The notes beneath the pieces were generated by a model, which ran no database searches, had not been told where the DNA came from, and was given only the letters and a program-made list of their open reading frames with translations. Source: SIG710 sp045604985 (GTDB lineage: Bacteria > Bacillota > Clostridia > Oscillospirales > CAG-272). From it: DNA of 64,000 bases. How positions within the stretch are numbered: position 1 is the stretch's first letter; every line of letters begins with the position of its first letter. Shown in pieces: positions 60,285-64,000 of this stretch. The stretch is taken from contig JAZUPD010000087.1 in assembly GCA_045604985.1 (NCBI GenBank), positions 1 through 64,000 of the forward strand. Reading direction: 5' to 3'. Both the position numbers and the translations under genes were made by a program.

Positions 60285-61913
60285 ATGAAAAAAAACATCA
60301 TTTCGGTGCTTTGCGTTCTGCTTCTTTTTATCCCAACATACATAGCCATTGCAAGCTATATCACAACGCAAAATGCCCCTATTTCCAATAACTTCGTTGA
60401 AAAAATCGACATTGCTGACCTTTCGGGAGAGACATTCACCGTTGCAAAAACCAATGCAGAGGGTGATCTCGTGAGTTTCTTCGTTTCCATGAACGCAAAT
60501 GCAACGAAGGTTGCGGAGCTTCCCGAGCCACTGGTTGGAACTGACTTCTATAAGGTCACATTCCACAGCGGAAATGTTGCAGAGGATTATAAATATTATC
60601 TCAATACAAAGGGAGCTCTCAGCTATTCTGAATTTCCCGACGGAACTGTATATCAGCTTACCGTTTCGGATGTCAATAAGTTTCTCAAAACCCCCTATGC
60701 ACTCTCTCTTTTCTCCGAGGATTCACTTCCCATACTTAAAAATTCCGCAGGCGAGAGCATAATACCGACAAGCGTAAACTGGAATTATAAACTTGATGGC
60801 GAAAAATATAGCCCTCTCTCCGGATTCAAGACCACGGAGGAGCTTATAACATATGAGATGGCAGGCGGGCTTGATCTTGCTTTTAGTACAAAGGCCGACC
60901 TTTATACACTAAAGGTATATGATAAAAATTCCACCCTTATCTATGACGGCTCAACGAACGATCTCACAAGTCTTTCCTTTGATACAGCCTCCGACCTTAC
61001 CTTTATGGTAAAGGCTTCTTGGTATGAGGATAACACCCGAGATTTCTATGGCGAGGCGACATACAATTTCAGAACAAAACTCATCGCAAGAGCTGAATTT
61101 TTCATCGGTGAAAGCGAGGGTGTTCAGCCCGGAGATTTTGTTTCAATTACGGGCTATAACGTTTCGGACCCAGCAAAAATCAGATTCACAAGCAGTCCTT
61201 CCATCGGATATACACCTACCTTCTATGCAGAGGGAGACAGAGTTATAGCATTCGTTCCGATTCATTATGAGCTTCCACACGGCTCATATGTATTTACTCT
61301 TTCCTACGGCTCTATTTCACAGGAGATAAACCTTGCGGTTGAGAGCAAGAAATTCAGAACCAATACCCATAAGGTCAGCAAGGTCATTGCAGAAAACACA
61401 AGAAACGAAACTTCACTTGCTGAGTTTGACGAGCTTTTTGCTTCCATCTGTGCCCAAAGTGAAACAACCAAGTATTTCACCGAAAGTTTCATGGACTATG
61501 AGGGTCAAAAGTCGATGAAGGCAAAGATCACCGCAGGTTTTGGTCTTTACAGAACCATCTCATCGACAAAAGAGGAATATAGAAGCATCGGTGTTGAATG
61601 GAAGATGGCAAAGGGAACGAACATCCCCGCCTCAAATTCAGGAAAGGTCGTTTATGCGGGTATTTCCACATATGGAGGAAGAATGGTCGTTATCGACCAC
61701 GGAATGGGTCTCAAAACATGGTATCTGCATCTTGACGAGATAAAAACAAATGTCGGCGATATCGTTGCCCTTGGAGACATCATCGGAACTGCAGGAAATT
61801 CAGGCTTTGCAGAGGAGAACGGCATCTGCACAATAATGACTGTCGGCAATATACCCGTTTGCCCATATCGCACGTGGGACAGTGGTGTTGGAATCGGCAT
61901 ATATACAAAGTAA
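60285..61913 (+). CDS. secreted protein with degenerate LytM/M23 domain
   Basis: The 542-residue protein has an N-terminal signal or anchor helix (residues ~5-25). About 400 residues of beta-rich sequence with Ig-like stretches follow ('IIYDGSTNDLTSLSFD', 'GVQPGDFVSITGYNVSD'). The C-terminal ~110 residues have the LytM fold: 'GTNIPASNSGKVVYAG', 'MVVIDHGMGLKTWYLHLDEI' and 'VGDIVALGDIIGTAGNSG'. The zinc ligands are lost: the HxGxD motif reads Ser434-x-Gly-x-Glu438, and the final HLH reads Cys515-Thr-Ile517. Only His482 of 'YLHL' remains. It should therefore not cut peptidoglycan but may bind it or a partner. Non-catalytic LytM proteins include B. subtilis SpoIIQ and the division activators EnvC/NlpD. 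Length and domain order differ from SpoIIQ. Ribosome site GGGAGA. Confidence 0.82.
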   Translation: MKKNIISVLCVLLLFIPTYIAIASYITTQNAPISNNFVEKIDIADLSGETFTVAKTNAEGDLVSFFVSMNANATKVAELPEPLVGTDFYKVTFHSGNVAEDYKYYLNTKGALSYSEFPDGTVYQLTVSDVNKFLKTPYALSLFSEDSLPILKNSAGESIIPTSVNWNYKLDGEKYSPLSGFKTTEELITYEMAGGLDLAFSTKADLYTLKVYDKNSTLIYDGSTNDLTSLSFDTASDLTFMVKASWYEDNTRDFYGEATYNFRTKLIARAEFFIGESEGVQPGDFVSITGYNVSDPAKIRFTSSPSIGYTPTFYAEGDRVIAFVPIHYELPHGSYVFTLSYGSISQEINLAVESKKFRTNTHKVSKVIAENTRNETSLAEFDELFASICAQSETTKYFTESFMDYEGQKSMKAKITAGFGLYRTISSTKEEYRSIGVEWKMAKGTNIPASNSGKVVYAGISTYGGRMVVIDHGMGLKTWYLHLDEIKTNVGDIVALGDIIGTAGNSGFAEENGICTIMTVGNIPVCPYRTWDSGVGIGIYTK

Positions 61914-61922
61914 AACAAAACG

Positions 61923-61960
61923 GAGCTGATTCACCGCAGTGTGATTCAGCTCTGTTTTTT
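61923..61960 (+). terminator. terminator of LytM-like gene
   Basis: GAGCTGATTCAC (61923-61934) pairs with GTGATTCAGCTC (61941-61952) with one mismatch, followed by a T-run to 61960. Confidence 0.83.
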
Positions 61961-62009
61961 ATCTAATTTTAAGTTTCAAGAAAAAATGTATTTAAGCATG
62001 GGGTTGTTT

Positions 62010-62861
62010 ATGAAAAAAATTATTATCGTGATTTCTCTTTGTATGGTCCTTGTCTCTCTCTGCTCTTGCAAGGAAAAAGAGCCAACATACGATGCAAATG
62101 AATTTTTACCTCTCACAGAGGAAACAAGATATCTTGAAATAGCCTCATATGACGGTATGCGTCAGTTTACGGCACCAATGCTTCACAGAGAGGGCGCAAA
62201 TGAAACAAAGCTACTTGAAGAAATAATGAACAGCTTCAGACAAACGCCCTCGGAAAAGGTCAAAAATTTTTCTCATGACAAAATAAAATTGCCCATATAT
62301 GGATTAAAATTCACGGTAAAAGACAAGCCCTCTTTCTTTGCACTGTTTTCAAATGGACATCTGCTTACACAAAACGGAGAAGTATACAAATTTGATTATG
62401 ATTTCGCATCTCTTATGGAAATGGATTTTCCTAAAGAACTCAAGACGTCCGATTTAAACAACTCTTTTCCAGGTCTTCGACTTGTAGCAGAGGATAACGG
62501 AAAATGGATCGGCGATTTTATGACGGAAGCTGTCAACCTTTTTGACAATTCTACCTCTCTTGTAAAAAAAGGAGTAACACTGGAAATAAAAGATTTTGAC
62601 GGTAAAATTGCATACGGAATTATTCATAATGAAAATTATTCTCTGCTTGAATATAGCGAAGCCTTTAATTTTCATACTTTTGTTGACGGTGAATGGAAAA
62701 ACGTTCCCCCTTTGCACGAATTTTATTTCATTGAGCCACTCTATATGTCTGCAAAAAAGAATTTTGAAAAAGAATTTCACCTTGGTGTGTTTGCCCCCCT
62801 CCCTGCAGGGAAATACAGAATCATTTTCTGCGGACTCACCGCTGAATTTGATGTTGAATAA
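62010..62861 (+). CDS. lipoprotein with C-terminal Ig-like domain
   Basis: The 283-residue protein starts MKKIIIVISLCMVLVSLCSC; the Cys at residue 20 begins a classic lipobox (SLCSC), so it is membrane-anchored outside. The middle is not recognised. The last ~110 residues ('GVTLEIKDFDGKIAYGIIHN', 'YSEAF', 'DGEWKNVPPL', 'PLPAGKYRIIFCGL') resemble the bacterial Ig-like Big_14-type domain. The upstream in-frame extension runs through the terminator and is rejected. The ribosome site is weak (GGGG). No promoter was recognised between the terminator and the gene. Function unknown. Confidence 0.75.
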   Translation: MKKIIIVISLCMVLVSLCSCKEKEPTYDANEFLPLTEETRYLEIASYDGMRQFTAPMLHREGANETKLLEEIMNSFRQTPSEKVKNFSHDKIKLPIYGLKFTVKDKPSFFALFSNGHLLTQNGEVYKFDYDFASLMEMDFPKELKTSDLNNSFPGLRLVAEDNGKWIGDFMTEAVNLFDNSTSLVKKGVTLEIKDFDGKIAYGIIHNENYSLLEYSEAFNFHTFVDGEWKNVPPLHEFYFIEPLYMSAKKNFEKEFHLGVFAPLPAGKYRIIFCGLTAEFDVE

Positions 62862-62889
62862 TAAATAAATTCATTTTATTCCCTCAAAA

Positions 62890-62915
62890 AGCGTAAGATT
62901 ATATAAAGCTACGCT
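62890..62915 (+). promoter_or_regulatory. inverted repeat before cwlD
   Basis: AGCGTA (62890-62895) and TACGCT (62910-62915) are exact inverted half-sites 14 bp apart, ending three bases before the GGAGGAG ribosome site. It may be an operator or a leader hairpin. Confidence 0.35.
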
Positions 62916-62928
62916 ATCGGAGGAGAAT

Positions 62929-63690
62929 ATGAGATCCAATATAAAAAACAACGAAAGCCCCTTGCGTTTTGCCATATCCTTTGCCTTTTTTTCGCTCATT
63001 CTTGCATTCATCGGTGCGCTCCTGCTATTTGCTGCCTCCTTTTTCTATGGCAAGGTAAAAAGCCCGCAAAAAATACTGGATGCAGATGCCTCCCCGCTTC
63101 TTCCTACCGTTATTATCGACGCAGGACACGGAGGCGAGGACGGAGGGGCAAGCGGCAAGGGAGGCGCACTTGAAAAAGAGCTGAATCTTGATATAGCCTT
63201 TAAAATTTCAAATATGCTTCGGGCATCCGGGATAAGTGTGATAATGACAAGGACCGAGGACATTCTGCTATACGACCGAAATGCCGACTACATGGGACAT
63301 AAAAAATCCCTCGATCTCCGTGCAAGGCTCGACATTGCAAAAAGCCATCCGAATTCAGTTTTTATCAGCATACATATGAACGCCTTCGGCGATGCAAGAT
63401 ACAAAGGGCTTCAAGTCTGGTATTCAAAAAACACCGATGGTAGCAAAATCCTTGCCGATACAGTACAAAAATATGTCAGAGAAACCCTGCAAAACGATAA
63501 CGATAGAAAAACCAAAGCGGCAAATTCCTCAATATATCTTCTTGACAGAGCTGTTTGCGATTCTATCCTCATAGAATGTGGTTTTCTTTCAAACGGCGAG
63601 GAAGAAGCCCTTCTTCTTGATGAAGGCTATCGAAAAACGCTGGCCTTTACTGTCTTTGCTGCAATAAAAGAATATTTTTCCGATTTATAG
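62929..63690 (+). CDS. cwlD: N-acetylmuramoyl-L-alanine amidase, CwlD-like
   Basis: The 253-residue zinc amidase has one membrane helix (residues ~15-42) and an Amidase_3 domain. Zinc ligands and catalytic residues are seen in 'VIIDAGHGGEDGGASG', Glu in 'EKELNLDIA', 'SIHMNAF' and 'ILIECGFLSN'. In B. subtilis CwlD removes peptide side chains during cortex synthesis so that muramic lactam can form, which germination enzymes need. Size and N-terminal anchor fit CwlD rather than vegetative amidases with binding repeats. The sporulation role is inferred. A GGAGGAG site precedes the ATG. It lies next to enolase. Confidence 0.9.
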   Translation: MRSNIKNNESPLRFAISFAFFSLILAFIGALLLFAASFFYGKVKSPQKILDADASPLLPTVIIDAGHGGEDGGASGKGGALEKELNLDIAFKISNMLRASGISVIMTRTEDILLYDRNADYMGHKKSLDLRARLDIAKSHPNSVFISIHMNAFGDARYKGLQVWYSKNTDGSKILADTVQKYVRETLQNDNDRKTKAANSSIYLLDRAVCDSILIECGFLSNGEEEALLLDEGYRKTLAFTVFAAIKEYFSDL

Positions 63691-63732
63691 ACAATAATAT
63701 TTTTGAAATACGAAAACGAAAGGATGTTATGG

Positions 63733-64000
63733 ATGAATAAGGCTCAGATTTCAAGAGCGGTAGCAAGAGAGATACTCGACTCAAGAGGAAATCCCACGGT
63801 TGAAGCAACGGTCATTTTAAATGACGGAACGGTAGGTGTTGCAAGCGTCCCATCGGGTGCTTCAACAGGTATTTTCGAGGCACACGAAAGGCGCGACGGC
63901 GATGAAAAACGCTACGGAGGAAAAGGAGTCCTCGATGCTGTTTGTAATGTGGGGAAGCTCATATCCCCTGCAATTGCGGGAATTTGTGCAACGGAGCAGG
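63733..64000 (+). CDS. eno: enolase, N-terminal part (runs off the window)
   Basis: The first 89 codons are present. They read MNKAQISRAVAREILDSRGN, then 'PTVEATVILNDG', 'VASVPSGASTGIFEAHERRD' and 'RYGGKGVLDAVCNVGKLI', the conserved enolase N-terminus with the substrate-loop Ser-Gly-Ala-Ser-Thr-Gly. Enolase converts 2-phosphoglycerate to phosphoenolpyruvate. The start is the ATG at 63733 after AAAGGATG. An ATG four bases earlier reads ATG GAT GAA TAA and overlaps the true start. Confidence 0.95.
   Translation, partial: MNKAQISRAVAREILDSRGNPTVEATVILNDGTVGVASVPSGASTGIFEAHERRDGDEKRYGGKGVLDAVCNVGKLISPAIAGICATEQ

Noticed and set aside
1..64000. CRISPR arrays, tRNA or rRNA genes, insertion sequences, replication origin
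   Set aside because: No regularly spaced repeats, cloverleaf-like segments, transposase motifs or DnaA-box clusters were seen on reading both strands.

Overview
The window looks like a chromosomal segment of an endospore-forming member of the Clostridia (Bacillota). The evidence is a complete spoIIIA operon (AA to AH), an alpha/beta-type small acid-soluble spore protein, a CwlD-like amidase, a T-box in front of thrS, the Prp protease beside an L27 with the Firmicute N-terminal extension, and textbook SigA promoters (TTGACA-17-TATAAT) in nearly every divergent gap. A dockerin-bearing leucine-rich-repeat protein and a YlbF protein with a Cys/His tail suit an anaerobic, probably gut-associated lineage. 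The lineage is inferred; no rRNA is present to fix it.

Layout. 1-2221 (minus): the edge of a prophage or prophage remnant (small terminase, large terminase, partial structural protein). 2343-5292 (plus): an Sfp-type phosphopantetheinyl transferase, then an operon of a duplicated DUF1538 membrane protein and a double P-II-like protein. 5410-16451 (minus): rplU-prp-rpmA, gpmI, rpoB-rpoC, each unit with its own promoter and terminator. 16452-17093: a non-coding stretch with an inverted pair of repeats, a terminator and an orphan reading-frame remnant. 17094-21744: a ThuA-like protein, a spore SASP, a secreted dockerin/LRR protein and a membrane-anchored CapA-like protein. 21806-24328: polA. 24488-29043 (minus): spoIIIAA-AH. 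29145-34393: malic enzyme, T-box/thrS, PiT phosphate transporter with its DUF47 partner. 34814-40859 (minus): yjjG-like, murB, whiA, dnaE. 41010-50019 (plus): a tight eight-gene run (Gfo/Idh oxidoreductase, coaE, lytic transglycosylase, M18 aminopeptidase, prfA, sugar-phosphate isomerase, Sua5/TsaC, topoisomerase subunit A). 50068-57753 (minus): miaB-ylbF-mutS-mutL-tgt. 57833-59379 (minus): Nudix-apbE. 59514 to the end (plus): tcdA-like, a LytM-like secreted protein, a lipoprotein, cwlD and the start of enolase.

Functionally this is mostly core information processing (RNA polymerase, PolA, DnaE, MutSL, topoisomerase, RF1, ThrRS), tRNA modification (TsaC, TcdA, MiaB, Tgt), cell wall and sporulation. 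The less ordinary content is: the DUF1538/P-II-like pair; two apparent pseudoenzymes (a CapA protein and a LytM protein that have both lost their metal ligands); a sugar-phosphate isomerase whose coding frame extends upstream with no normal start codon; a ThrRS without its TGS domain; a ParC-like subunit with Ala at the quinolone-determining Ser position; and repeated intergenic elements. No tRNA, rRNA, CRISPR array, insertion sequence or origin was seen.
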